Positions 37,768-45,774 of a DNA stretch of 64,000 nt are shown one piece after another (the first letter of the stretch is position 1; each line of letters starts with the position of its first letter). This DNA comes from Demequina maris. Lineage in GTDB: Bacteria > Actinomycetota > Actinomycetes > Actinomycetales > Demequinaceae. The notes below the pieces were generated by a model, which was given only the letters and a program-made list of their open reading frames with translations, searched no databases and was not told the DNA's origin. The DNA lies in the NCBI RefSeq assembly GCF_000971155.1, contig NZ_BBLX01000006.1, forward strand, positions 62,001 through 126,000, written 5' to 3'. Made by a program: the position numbers and the translations under genes.

Positions 37768-38196
37768 GTGGCGACGCAGGAGGACGCGCAGGCGGCGGTC
37801 GACGCCGTGGTCGCGAGGCTCGGATTGAAGGCCGGCCAGATCATCCAGGAGTTCGGCTACGACGAGGACACGGATCCCGACTTCCGTTCCTCGATCGAGG
37901 CCGTCACGGGCGAGGACCTCGTCGACGAGGACTTCGGCGACGTGACCGACGGCTCGCTCGTGTGGTTCCGAGACGGGGACGACGACCTCGCCGACCTCCT
38001 CATGGACGCCCAGACGTTGCTCGACGACGGCGCCGCGGTGTGCGTGTGCACGCCCAAGGCGGGCCTGCCCGGCCACGTGCAGCCCCGTGACGTGCAGGAG
38101 GCCGCCTCGGTCGCCGGCCTGCACGCCACCTCCACGTTCGTCCTCGGGAACCGGTGGACCGCGACCTACCTGGTCGAGAAGGGCCGCTCCAAGTGA
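37768..38196 (+). CDS. DUF3052 family protein
   Basis: 142 residues (GTG start, AAGGGGG upstream). The family pattern is clear: VARLGLKAGQIIQEFGYDED and acidic DEDFGDVTDGSLVWFRDGDDDLADLLMDA, then CVCTPKAGLPGHVQPRDVQEAA. It is an actinobacterial protein of unknown function that is commonly the divergent neighbour of aceE (recollection of streptomycete gene order), as it is here. Its stop overlaps the start of the peroxiredoxin gene by GTGA (38193-38196), so the two are co-translated. Confidence 0.85.
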   Translation: MATQEDAQAAVDAVVARLGLKAGQIIQEFGYDEDTDPDFRSSIEAVTGEDLVDEDFGDVTDGSLVWFRDGDDDLADLLMDAQTLLDDGAAVCVCTPKAGLPGHVQPRDVQEAASVAGLHATSTFVLGNRWTATYLVEKGRSK

Positions 38197-38657
38197 CCCA
38201 CCCCCTGGTGGGCCACCCGGCCCCCGAGTTCCGCATGACGGACACCCACGGCCGCACGGTGACGTCCGAGGACCTCAGCGGGACCGCGTACCTGCTCGTC
38301 TTCGTGCCGTTCGCGTTCTCGGACACGTGCACCAACGAGCTCATCGACCTGCGCGCCGCGGACGACCTCCTCACGCGCGACGGGCTCAAGGTGATCGTGG
38401 TGAGCTGCGACTCGGTCTACACGCTCAAGGCGTGGGCGGACACGCACTCGTACAAGGCGGACCTGCTGTCCGACTTCTGGCCCCACGGCGAGGTCTCGCG
38501 CCAGTACGGCGTCTTCAACCCGCGCAAGGGCCTCGCGACGCGCGGCTCGTTCCTGGTCGACGCCGCAGGCACGGTGCGGTGGGCGATCGTCAACCCCGAG
38601 GGCGAGGCGCGCGACGTCGCCGAGTACCGCGGGGCCGTGGAGACGCTGCTCGGCTGA
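38193..38657 (+). CDS. Peroxiredoxin, AhpE/Bcp type
   Basis: A 154-residue thioredoxin-fold peroxidase. VTHPLVGHPAPEFRMTD at the start, then the peroxidatic Cys in VPFAFSDTCTNEL (P-x3-S-x2-C, a conservative change from the usual T at the third position) at about residue 47. One further Cys (VVSCDS) follows about 33 residues later. It reduces hydroperoxides and peroxynitrite in the cytoplasm; the closest type is one-Cys AhpE of mycobacteria. It is translationally coupled to DUF3052. Confidence 0.88.
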   Translation: MTHPLVGHPAPEFRMTDTHGRTVTSEDLSGTAYLLVFVPFAFSDTCTNELIDLRAADDLLTRDGLKVIVVSCDSVYTLKAWADTHSYKADLLSDFWPHGEVSRQYGVFNPRKGLATRGSFLVDAAGTVRWAIVNPEGEARDVAEYRGAVETLLG

Positions 38658-38729
38658 GGCTCGCGCCGGCACCGCGAATCTGCTGATATCGCGCGTGTAT
38701 AAGTGTCCTTGCGGACGCATCGGCGCCCG

Positions 38730-39293
38730 TCAGGTGCCGCGTCCGCGCGACTTGATCTCCTCGATCACCGCCGTCTTGGCGTCCGCGTAGGCGTTTATGT
38801 CGGGCCAGTCACGCGCCGCGAGCGCACGCTTCACGCCCTCGTACAACTCCCGGTCCTCGGGACTCCGGCGCAGCCGGTCGCGGAGGACGAGGTAGTCGTC
38901 GGCCGCCTGCGCCCCGACCTCGAGGAGGTGGACGTGCACGTCGAGCCGGGACGTCCGCACCAGCCGATGCCCGGGCTCGCGCACCCGCAGGACGTATCCC
39001 GCGTCGAGCAGGGGAGGGAGGTAGTCCTCCTCGGCGGTGATGTCCTCGACCGTGACGAGCACGTCGATGATCGGCTTGGCCGCCAGCCCGGGGACCGACG
39101 TCGAGCCGATGTGCTCGATCGACCGCGCGACCGGTCCGAGCGCCGCCGCGACGCGGTCACGATGCTCGGCGAAGGTCGCCGACCACGCCGCGTCGGGATC
39201 GGCGATCGCGATCGTGCGGCGTTCCACGCCGCCGACGAGCTCGGTCGTGGTGACGTCCGCACGGCGGCGGCGCACGGGCGAGGGGTCGGTCAT
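38730..39293 (-). CDS. GrpB-like nucleotidyltransferase-fold protein (UPF0157)
   Basis: 187 residues with the GrpB signature HIGSTSVPGLAAKPIIDVLV (about 65-84) and a later RLDVHVHLLEVG. The family has a nucleotidyltransferase-like fold; some members act in CoA or nucleotide metabolism, but most are uncharacterised. ATG 39293 is used; a GTG two codons upstream is possible. It is divergent from the SatD gene, with the AT-rich palindrome at 39347-39371 in the shared promoter region. Confidence 0.83.
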   Translation of the reverse strand: MTDPSPVRRRRADVTTTELVGGVERRTIAIADPDAAWSATFAEHRDRVAAALGPVARSIEHIGSTSVPGLAAKPIIDVLVTVEDITAEEDYLPPLLDAGYVLRVREPGHRLVRTSRLDVHVHLLEVGAQAADDYLVLRDRLRRSPEDRELYEGVKRALAARDWPDINAYADAKTAVIEEIKSRGRGT

Positions 39294-39346
39294 GCGCACA
39301 GGCTAGGGCGGACCGTCCCGGGCCCCTGTGTACGCGACCGCTAAAT

Positions 39347-39371
39347 CACTTATATTTTGGATATATAAGTG
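39347..39371. promoter_or_regulatory. AT-rich palindromic operator/promoter before satD
   Basis: CACTTATAT (39347-39355) and ATATAAGTG (39363-39371) form a perfect 9-bp dyad with spacer TTTGGAT, an island of A+T in a 73% GC region. It lies 15 bases before the satD ATG and overlaps TATATT, a likely -10. A half-site TATAAGTGT recurs at 38698-38706. Confidence 0.7.
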
Positions 39372-39385
39372 TTACTGTGGCCTGC

Positions 39386-40006
39386 ATGGACAGGGTTGCC
39401 GCAGTCATCGTCGACATCGTGCGCTCACGCGAGCTCCACGACAGGGCCGGCGCGCAGGCGGCGGTGCTCGAGGCGTTCGTGCGTGCGGAGCGCGACGCCG
39501 CGCCGCTGCGGCCCCTCGGCGCGACCGTGGGCGATGAGTTCCAGGGTGTCTACGTCGACCTCGCGGCCGCGCTCCGCGTCACCACGCTCGCCGCTCTCAT
39601 CCTGCCCGACGGCATCGAGGTCCGCGCCGGCATCGGCCTCGGCGAGGTGGTCGACGTCGACGGCGACATCTCCGACGGCAGCGCGTGGTGGCGCGCGCGG
39701 GAGGCGATCGACGAGGCGCACCGTCGCGAGGATGCGGGTCAGGCGGCGGTGCGCGCCTGGTGTGTCGGAGCCTCGGGGGACGATGCGATCATGGCCTCCG
39801 CAGTCCTGCTCCTTCGCGATCACGTCCTCAGCCGCATGAAGTCGCGCGAGCGGCGCATCGCCGCCGGGCTCATCGAGGGGCGGACCCAGGCGCAGCTCGC
39901 GGCTGTCGAGTCGATCAGCCAGGCGGCGGTGTCGCAGGCGGCGCACCGGTCGGGCGCGATCGCGCTGCGCGAGGCGCTCGAGGCGGTCGGCGGGGCGCCG
40001 CGATGA
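39386..40006 (+). CDS. satD: SatD-family protein
   Basis: 206 residues of the SatD family: VAAVIVDIVRSRELHDR near the start, then LGATVGDEFQGVYVDLAAAL and EVRAGIGLGEV, with the order and spacing of a nucleotide-cyclase-like fold. A C-terminal helix-turn-helix (QAQLAAVESISQAAVSQAAH, about 172-191) suggests DNA binding. SatD was named from a streptococcal acid-tolerance locus; its biochemistry is unsettled. It is coupled (ATGA, 40003-40006) to a membrane partner, and the palindrome just upstream suggests autoregulation through the C-terminal domain (inference). Confidence 0.8.
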   Translation: MDRVAAVIVDIVRSRELHDRAGAQAAVLEAFVRAERDAAPLRPLGATVGDEFQGVYVDLAAALRVTTLAALILPDGIEVRAGIGLGEVVDVDGDISDGSAWWRAREAIDEAHRREDAGQAAVRAWCVGASGDDAIMASAVLLLRDHVLSRMKSRERRIAAGLIEGRTQAQLAAVESISQAAVSQAAHRSGAIALREALEAVGGAPR

Positions 40007-40656
40007 CCGCCGCGATCCTGGTCGCGATGGTCGCGGGCACGGAGCTGCTGCGCTGGGTGCGCCCGGACCGCGCGCGCCTGATCGCGTCCGCGGCGTGGCT
40101 GGTGGGCGCGATCGTCGCGGCGGGTCTCACGGGTGCCGTCGGGGCGTGGGGCGCGGCCGCGCTCGGTCTCGGGTCGGCCGCCTGGCTGGTGCTGCGGTGG
40201 CGGTTCGCGGCGGATCTCGCGATGGCGGCGCTCATCATCGGCGGCGGGCTGCTGCTCGTCATCGACGGGGAGCCGGACCGCGTCGCCGCCGTCATCGCCG
40301 GCATCGGTGCCGTGGTCCTGCTCGCGCACACCTCGAACGACGTCTGTCGGGACGTGATCGCGCGCGCCCGCACCGCGCCGGACGACGGGCCGCCTTCCGC
40401 GCCCGAGCCCAGGCCTCACCTCCGGGGCGGGCGCTTCATCGGCCCGCTCGAGCGGTGGCTCATCGCCGCGTTGGCGCTGGTGGGTGCGGAGGGCGTGGTG
40501 GTCGGGCTGATGGCGGCCAAGGGCATCGGCCGGTTCCCGGAGATCTCGGGCGACCGCGGGCGCGGGTCGACCGCGGAGGAGTTCCTCGTGGGCTCGTTGG
40601 TGAGCTGGGCTCTCGCCGGGGCTGCGGCGCTGCTGATCGCCGTGCTGCGTCCCTGA
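40003..40656 (+). CDS. SatD-partner membrane protein (DUF3307-like C-terminus)
   Basis: 217 residues with about six hydrophobic segments. The C-terminal part, RFIGPLERWLIAALALVG, then GLMAAKGIGRFPEI and EEFLVGSLVSWALAG, resembles the end of DUF3307 membrane proteins that accompany SatD in other bacteria. The 4-base overlap with satD shows that they form one unit. Function unknown; the pair may sense envelope or acid stress (inference from the locus name only). Confidence 0.68.
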   Translation: MTAAILVAMVAGTELLRWVRPDRARLIASAAWLVGAIVAAGLTGAVGAWGAAALGLGSAAWLVLRWRFAADLAMAALIIGGGLLLVIDGEPDRVAAVIAGIGAVVLLAHTSNDVCRDVIARARTAPDDGPPSAPEPRPHLRGGRFIGPLERWLIAALALVGAEGVVVGLMAAKGIGRFPEISGDRGRGSTAEEFLVGSLVSWALAGAAALLIAVLRP

Positions 40657-40697
40657 GGGGTCCTGCGCGCCCCGGTCGGCCTGCCACAATGGTCCGC

Positions 40698-40771
40698 GGG
40701 CCCTTAGCTCAGTTGGTTAGAGCACTGCGTTTACACCGCAGGTGTCGTCGGTTCGAGTCCGGCAGGGCCCA
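40698..40771 (+). tRNA. tRNA-Val, anticodon UAC
   Basis: A 74-base cloverleaf. The acceptor stem GGGCCCT (40698-40704) pairs with AGGGCCC (40764-40770); the D arm is AGCTCAGTTGGTTAGAGC; the anticodon arm CTGCG-TTTACAC-CGCAG gives anticodon TAC; the T arm contains GGTTCGAGTCC. The discriminator base is A at 40771, and CCA is not encoded (CTA follows). The next three bases are the stop codon of the convergent marR gene. Confidence 0.98.
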
Positions 40772-41236
40772 CTACCGCGCGTCGCCCCGCCCCTCGGCCG
40801 CACGCGCGGTCGCGAGCAGCGCCGTGGCAACATCGGCCGCCGTGACCAGCGGCGCATCGTCCACCCCGGCGAACAACGCTGCTAGACCCTCGAGGTGCGC
40901 GGCGGCGTGCCGGTCCCAGAACTCGCGGTGCCGCGCGGTGAGGTGCAGGCGCAGTGTGCGCGCGTCGGACGGATCGGACGCGATCCGCAGGAACCCCGCG
41001 CGCTCGAGCCGCAGCGCGAGCTGCTTCGCCGCCTGCCGGGAGGTCCCGTAGCGGTCGGCGGCCTCGCCGAGCGTGGGCGCCTCGTCGCCGAAAGTCTCGA
41101 TCGCCACGAGAAGCATCCACTGCTTGGCCGACAGCCCCGCCGGTGCGAGCATGTCGTCCAGCAGGTTCTTCCACGACTGGCTCAGCAGGAACACCGTCGC
41201 GAACAGGGTGCGCGCCGCATCGTCCCGGCCGGTCAT
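40772..41236 (-). CDS. MarR-family regulator
   Basis: 154 residues with a winged helix: AKQWMLLVAIETFGDEAPTL, then AADRYGTSRQAAKQLALRLERAGFL (recognition helix) and SDPSDARTLRLHLTARH (the D-x-R wing). It is coupled downstream of a polytopic membrane protein (ATGA, 41233-41236). A 22-bp dyad at 42113-42134 of MarR type precedes the pair and is its likely operator. Its TAG stop abuts the tRNA-Val gene. Ligand and target beyond its own operon are unknown. Confidence 0.87.
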   Translation of the reverse strand: MTGRDDAARTLFATVFLLSQSWKNLLDDMLAPAGLSAKQWMLLVAIETFGDEAPTLGEAADRYGTSRQAAKQLALRLERAGFLRIASDPSDARTLRLHLTARHREFWDRHAAAHLEGLAALFAGVDDAPLVTAADVATALLATARAAEGRGDAR

Positions 41237-42075
41237 GCGGCGATCGCCTCCGTCCGCTCGCGCGCCGGCTCGCTCGCTGTCGCCCGCGCGGCGAGGACCG
41301 CGAGCACGCCTGCACCCGCCGCGAGCAGCGCGAAGACCGCGGCCGGTGCGGCGCTCTCCGCGAGGCCGGCGGCCACCAGCCCGGCCACCATCGCGACGAG
41401 CGCCAGCGCGAGCAGCGCCGCGAAGGCGAGCGCCGCCATCGCCAGCACGTAGCCGCGGACCAGGCGACGCAGCATCCAGGCTCCGGTGAGCGCGAGCGTC
41501 GGCAGCAGGATCGCGAGGTCGAGCACCTCGATGCCGTTGGTGGGGGTGCCGGACTCGGCGAGCGATCCGGGAGCCGTGCCGTCCAGGAGCGCCGGGACGA
41601 TGTCGGACAGCCACAGGAACGCGAACATCGCGACGATCGCCCACAGCGTGCCCGCGACGGTGCGGCGGGGCCAGCGCGGTCCGAACGCCTCGGCCGGGGT
41701 GTTGCGGATCGCGGTCGCGAGGCTCGCGGCGAGCGTGAGGAACGCGAGGCCGAACGTGGTGGTGTAGACGAGGAAGAGGCCGTTGAACTGCACCATGAAC
41801 GATGCGATCGCGTACGTGTATGCGAGGTACAGGACCGCACCGTGCCACAGCAGCCAGGCGGCGCGCGAGCCGCGCCAGGCGGTGAAGCCGAGGGCCAGCA
41901 GCGCCGGCACCGCGACCAGCAGCGTGACCCAGTCCTGCGCGGCCGCCTGGACGCCGAAGTGCTCGAGGTCCCGCGAGTAGAGGTCGGGGTCGAGGGCGCC
42001 CGCGCCGGCGGCGACCGCGGCGAGGATCGCCAGCGGGACGGACATCGCGAGCGGGGTGCGGGGGATCGTGGCCAT
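41233..42075 (-). CDS. Polytopic membrane protein in a MarR-controlled operon
   Basis: 280 residues with about seven hydrophobic segments (near 10-28, 47-65, 72-92, 97-118, 137-160, 183-203, 213-265). The pattern AAWLLWHGAVLYLAYTYAIASF followed by FNGLFLVYTTTFGLAFLTL is found in uncharacterised actinobacterial membrane proteins. I know of no catalytic role. It is first in a two-gene operon with the MarR regulator, so its expression is probably induced by a small molecule that releases MarR; it might be an efflux or stress protein, but it has no transporter signature. Confidence 0.7.
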   Translation of the reverse strand: MATIPRTPLAMSVPLAILAAVAAGAGALDPDLYSRDLEHFGVQAAAQDWVTLLVAVPALLALGFTAWRGSRAAWLLWHGAVLYLAYTYAIASFMVQFNGLFLVYTTTFGLAFLTLAASLATAIRNTPAEAFGPRWPRRTVAGTLWAIVAMFAFLWLSDIVPALLDGTAPGSLAESGTPTNGIEVLDLAILLPTLALTGAWMLRRLVRGYVLAMAALAFAALLALALVAMVAGLVAAGLAESAAPAAVFALLAAGAGVLAVLAARATASEPARERTEAIAA

Positions 42076-42112
42076 GATGCTGCCCTCCTCGGGGCGGGCG
42101 CCGTGCGGCGTC

Positions 42113-42134
42113 GATAGGCAACACGTTACCTATC
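42113..42134. promoter_or_regulatory. MarR-type palindromic operator
   Basis: A 22-bp dyad: GATAGG (42113-42118) with CCTATC (42129-42134), and inside it AAC (42120-42122) with GTT (42125-42127). Nine of eleven base pairs match. It lies 38 bases upstream of the membrane-protein start that heads the marR operon. Confidence 0.75.
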
Positions 42135-42261
42135 TCAGCGGGTCGCGCGCGGGACGGAGGTCCCGACAACGGTTCTGGCCGCCTCGCGGCGACGTACGGC
42201 GGGACGATGCGCCTGCCGCGCTAGCCTCGAACCACGCAGGCAGATCCAGGAGGAGGCGGTC

Positions 42262-43104
42262 GTGTCGTTCGAGCTCCACGAGGACGAGGGCGGGCTGAAG
42301 AAGGGCGCGAAGTACGAGGCCTTCGCCAAGCGCGCCGACGGGACGATGGCGGCGCTCGCCCTCGTCTTCCTGGTGGTGTGGTCGGCGCGCATCGCCTTCC
42401 GCGACGAGCTGCCGAGCAGCGTGCGCGCGACGCTGCTCACGATCCAGAGCCTCGTGTGGCTGATCTTCATCGTCGACCTGGTGATCCGCGTCGCGCTGCA
42501 CGAGCGGCGCTGGCGCTTCCTGCTCACGCACCCGCTCGACGTCATCGCGGTCCTGATCCCCGCCGCACGCCCGCTCAAGATCCTGTCGGTCTTCACCTCC
42601 GGGACGATGCTCGCCAGCCGCAAGGGCGTCGTGAAGTCGACCCAGGCCATCCTCATCGCCGTGCTGCTGCTCCTGTGGATCGCGTCGGTCGCGATGCTCG
42701 ACGCCGAGCGCGGGCACCAGGGCGCGCAGATCGTCAACATCGGCGACGCGGTGTGGTGGGCGCTGGTGACGGTCACCACCGTGGGGTACGGCGACTATGC
42801 GCCGGTGACGATCGAGGGTCGCGTCGTCGCGACCATCCTCATGCTCATCGGCATCGCCCTCATCGGTATCGTCACCGCCTCCGTGGCCGCGTGGTTCGTC
42901 AGCCTCACCCAGGGGGCGGAGGAGGAGCGCGACAACGCGCGCGAGGAGGCGCGCGAGGAGGTCACCCGCCAGCAGCTCCTCTCGCGCATCAACGATCTCG
43001 AGACCAAGCTCGATGAGATCGCGAGCCGGGGCGGCCCCGGTGCGTCCGGGTTGCCGCACCTCACCCCGAAGCCGCCCACGGACGCGGACCCGCGCTCGAG
43101 CTAG
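42262..43104 (+). CDS. Voltage-gated-type potassium channel
   Basis: 280 residues with a six-segment channel layout: helices between about 28 and 145, a pore loop with the selectivity filter TTVGYGD (172-178), the inner helix at about 188-210, then a charged C-terminal coiled coil (about 215-255, rich in E, R and N). The GTG start at 42262 has a strong AGGAGGAGG. It should conduct K+ across the cytoplasmic membrane. The S4 stretch is only modestly charged (RRWRFLLTHP, ARPLKILSV), so voltage sensing may be weak. Confidence 0.88.
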   Translation: MSFELHEDEGGLKKGAKYEAFAKRADGTMAALALVFLVVWSARIAFRDELPSSVRATLLTIQSLVWLIFIVDLVIRVALHERRWRFLLTHPLDVIAVLIPAARPLKILSVFTSGTMLASRKGVVKSTQAILIAVLLLLWIASVAMLDAERGHQGAQIVNIGDAVWWALVTVTTVGYGDYAPVTIEGRVVATILMLIGIALIGIVTASVAAWFVSLTQGAEEERDNAREEAREEVTRQQLLSRINDLETKLDEIASRGGPGASGLPHLTPKPPTDADPRSS

Positions 43105-43108
43105 CCGC

Positions 43109-44143
43109 TCACCCGCGGGGCCCGGCCTCCGTGCGACGGGTCGACCACCGCCACCACGCGAGCGACAGCGCGCCGATGACGAGGGTGCCGCCCAGCGACA
43201 CGGCGCGCCACACCAGCGTGCCCGCGACGAGCGTCGCCTCCGGCACCGCGGGAGTGTCGGTGAGCCACGCGGCGATGAGCGCCGCATCGAGCACGCCGAA
43301 GCCCAGGAACGGCAGAATCGTGAGGGGGTAGAGCAGCAGGAACACGCCCACGATCTCGACCGCGGACAGGCTCGCGCCGACGCCGACGAGGCGCAGGCTC
43401 GCCAACAGGATCAGCGCCTCCGCGACCACGCCGCCCAGGCCGAGCGCGATCGAGGGCATGAGGTGGCGTCGGTAGGACTCCGAGACCCGCGACCGGAAGT
43501 CGCCGACCGCCGCGGCCCACACGGCGCCGTCCGCCGGGCGCCCGAACCGGGTGACGATGCGCGCGCCCAGGTGGCCGAGCGTATGGGCCCAGCGCTCGGA
43601 CCGCACCACCACCGTGAGCGCGACCAGGATGGCCGCCGCGATGGCGAGCGAGCCGACGGCGAACCACCACTCGTGCCGCTCCACGCCGCGGATCGCGACG
43701 ACGCCGAGCCCGAGCACCGGCGCGAGGAAGCGCACGCCCCAGAACACGACGGTGGTGAGGGTGACGCCCGCCATGCCCTCGACCGGGTCGATGCCCCACG
43801 AGCGGAACATCCCGACGCGCAGCACGAGGTCCGACGGCGGCGGCGCGAGGGTCGCGACCAGGTTGGCGGCCATCTCGTTGTGCAGCGCGCGCTTCCATCC
43901 CAGGCCCTCGACCACGCGGGCCAGCGGCGCCGAGCTGAGGAGCTGACGGAGCAGCAGGAGGGCGACGAGGATCGGCGGGCTCCACCACGGGAGGGTGCCG
44001 AGGGCGTCGCCGACGGCCGGCCAGTCGACCTGGGATCCGAGGGAGAACAGCGCCCACAGGACCGCCGCGACGACGACGAGGGTGACAACCCGGCGCCACA
44101 CACGCGCGCGGCCGGACGCGGGGCGGTCGGCGGGCGCGGGCAC
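43109..44143 (-). CDS. YbhN-like / lysylphosphatidylglycerol synthase transmembrane-domain protein
   Basis: 344 residues with about eight membrane segments and the UPF0104/LPG-synthase TM pattern: LRQLLSSAPLARVVEGLGWKRALHNEMAANLVATLAPPPSD marks the conserved block (about 65-105; key elements LL-R-LLS, NLV-TLAPPPSD). It lacks the cytosolic aminoacyl-transferase domain of MprF. Related proteins include flippase or glycosyltransferase-associated subunits. GTG start at 44143. It converges with the channel gene after four bases and is divergent from the nif3 gene. Confidence 0.78.
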   Translation of the reverse strand: MPAPADRPASGRARVWRRVVTLVVVAAVLWALFSLGSQVDWPAVGDALGTLPWWSPPILVALLLLRQLLSSAPLARVVEGLGWKRALHNEMAANLVATLAPPPSDLVLRVGMFRSWGIDPVEGMAGVTLTTVVFWGVRFLAPVLGLGVVAIRGVERHEWWFAVGSLAIAAAILVALTVVVRSERWAHTLGHLGARIVTRFGRPADGAVWAAAVGDFRSRVSESYRRHLMPSIALGLGGVVAEALILLASLRLVGVGASLSAVEIVGVFLLLYPLTILPFLGFGVLDAALIAAWLTDTPAVPEATLVAGTLVWRAVSLGGTLVIGALSLAWWRWSTRRTEAGPRG

Positions 44144-44205
44144 CCGGCCAGCCTATCCACGGCCCGGGCGGCGCGGCCGGGACCGGCGCCGAGTAGCCTT
44201 GCCCC

Positions 44206-45018
44206 ATGACCTCCGTGGCCGATGTGATGGACGCACTCGAGAAGCGCTTCCCCCTCGATCTCGCGGAGGACTGGGACGTCAACGGGCTCTGCGTCGGCCG
44301 GCCCGGCGCTGAGGTCACGCGCGCGCTGTTCGCGGTCGACCCGACCATGGCGGTCGTGCAGGAGGCCGTCGAGGCCGGCTGCGACCTCATCGTCACCCAC
44401 CACCCGCTGCTCCTGCGCGGCGTCACCACCGTGCACGCCGGCACCCCGAAGGGCGCGGTCATCCACGCGCTCATCGAGAACGGCATCGCGCTGTACAACG
44501 CCCACACCAACGCCGACCACGCCGGCACCGGCGTCGCCGAGGCGCTCGCGGAGGTCCTCGGCGTCTCCGGCGCGCTCCCGCTCGTCCCGCTCAAGGACGA
44601 TGCGGAGCAGGGGACCGGCCGCATCGGCCGGCTCGACGCGCCCATCAGCCTGCGCGAGTTCGCCCAGCGCGCCGCCACCGTGCTGCCCGAGACGTCGCAC
44701 GGCGTGCGCGTCGCGGGCGACCTCGACGGCACCGTGCAGACCATCGCCGTCGTGGGCGGCTCGGGGGACTCGTTCCTCGCCGCCGCGAGCGAGGCGGGCG
44801 CGGACGTCTACCTCACCGCGGACCTGCGCCACCACCCCGCGTCCGACGCCCGCGAGGCCGCGCTGCTCGGCGACGGCCGCCCGTACCTCGTCGACGTCGC
44901 CCACTACGCGTCCGAGTGGACGTGGCTGGAGGCGGCTGCCGAGTACCTCGGCGACGCCACCGGCATCGACACCCTCGTCTCGACCCTCACCACCGACCCC
45001 TGGACCGCGCGCTTCTAG
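44206..45018 (+). CDS. Nif3-like dinuclear metal-centre protein
   Basis: A 270-residue Nif3/YqfO-family protein. Metal-binding stretches are VTHHPLLLRG (about 64-73), NAHTNADHA (about 98-106) and the C-terminal VDVAHYASEW. The family forms toroidal hexamers; its substrate is debated (GTP-cyclohydrolase-like or an adaptor role). It heads a row with a zinc-ribbon coiled-coil protein and a histidine phosphatase, an order common in actinobacteria. One GGACGATGCG copy (LKDDAEQ) is inside. Confidence 0.9.
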   Translation: MTSVADVMDALEKRFPLDLAEDWDVNGLCVGRPGAEVTRALFAVDPTMAVVQEAVEAGCDLIVTHHPLLLRGVTTVHAGTPKGAVIHALIENGIALYNAHTNADHAGTGVAEALAEVLGVSGALPLVPLKDDAEQGTGRIGRLDAPISLREFAQRAATVLPETSHGVRVAGDLDGTVQTIAVVGGSGDSFLAAASEAGADVYLTADLRHHPASDAREAALLGDGRPYLVDVAHYASEWTWLEAAAEYLGDATGIDTLVSTLTTDPWTARF

Positions 45019-45036
45019 CGCGAAGGAGAACCACCC

Positions 45037-45774
45037 GTGCCCACCGCCCCCGCAGCCGACCAGATCCGCCTCCTCGACGTGCAGGACATCGACCTGCGCG
45101 CCCAGCAGGCCCGTCACCGCCGCGACCACCTGCCCGTGCTCGAGCAGATCAACGAGCTCACCGCGCGCGTGACGGACCTCGACGAGGCCCGCGTCGCGAC
45201 CGCCACCAAGGCCTCCGACCTGCGACGCGCCGTGCAGAAGGCCGAGGATGACGTCCAGGTGGTCCGCGATCGCGCGGCGCGCGACAACGCGCGCCTCGAG
45301 GCCGGTCAGGGCACGCCCAAGGACCTCCAGGCGCTGCAGGCCGAGCTCGCGGTGCTCGCACGCCGCCAGGAGGCGCTCGAGGAGGTCGAGCTCGAGGCCA
45401 TGGAGGCGCTCGACGCCGCCGAGAAGGAGCACGCGTCCGCCAAGGAGCAGGTCGAGGCCATCGAGGCGCAGCTCGCCGAGCTCACCGCCGAGCGCGACGC
45501 CGCGTGGCGCGACCTCGACGCCGAGCTCGAGACGCTCGCGTCGGAGCGCACCGCCGCGGCGGTCGGCCTCGACGCCGGCCTCGTCGCGCTGTACGAGAAG
45601 CTGCGCGCCAGCCACGGCGGCATCGGCGCGGCCGCGCTCGCCCAGGGCCAGTGCCTGGGCTGCCGCACGGTCCTCAACCCGGGCGACCTGCGCGACATCG
45701 AGGCCAAGGCCGCGGACACGATCGTTCGCTGCGAGGAGTGCAGCCGCATCCTCGTGCGCGGCGCCAAGAAGTGA
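45037..45774 (+). CDS. Coiled-coil protein with C-terminal C4 zinc ribbon
   Basis: 245 residues (GTG start, GAAGGAGAA upstream). An antiparallel coiled coil covers about 15-180 (heptads rich in A, E, L, R). A C4 zinc ribbon follows: CLGC at about 205-208 and CEEC at about 232-235. This DksA-like architecture (the CT398/RND group) is a partner of the neighbouring Nif3-like gene in many genomes and may bind RNA polymerase or nucleic acid; function is not established. Its stop overlaps the next start (GTGA, 45771-45774). Confidence 0.85.
   Translation: MPTAPAADQIRLLDVQDIDLRAQQARHRRDHLPVLEQINELTARVTDLDEARVATATKASDLRRAVQKAEDDVQVVRDRAARDNARLEAGQGTPKDLQALQAELAVLARRQEALEEVELEAMEALDAAEKEHASAKEQVEAIEAQLAELTAERDAAWRDLDAELETLASERTAAAVGLDAGLVALYEKLRASHGGIGAAALAQGQCLGCRTVLNPGDLRDIEAKAADTIVRCEECSRILVRGAKK

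Noticed and set aside
39347-39371. AT-rich palindrome considered as a phage or plasmid attachment or origin site
   Set aside because: It is placed exactly as a promoter/operator of satD and no integrase, replication protein or iterons are nearby.
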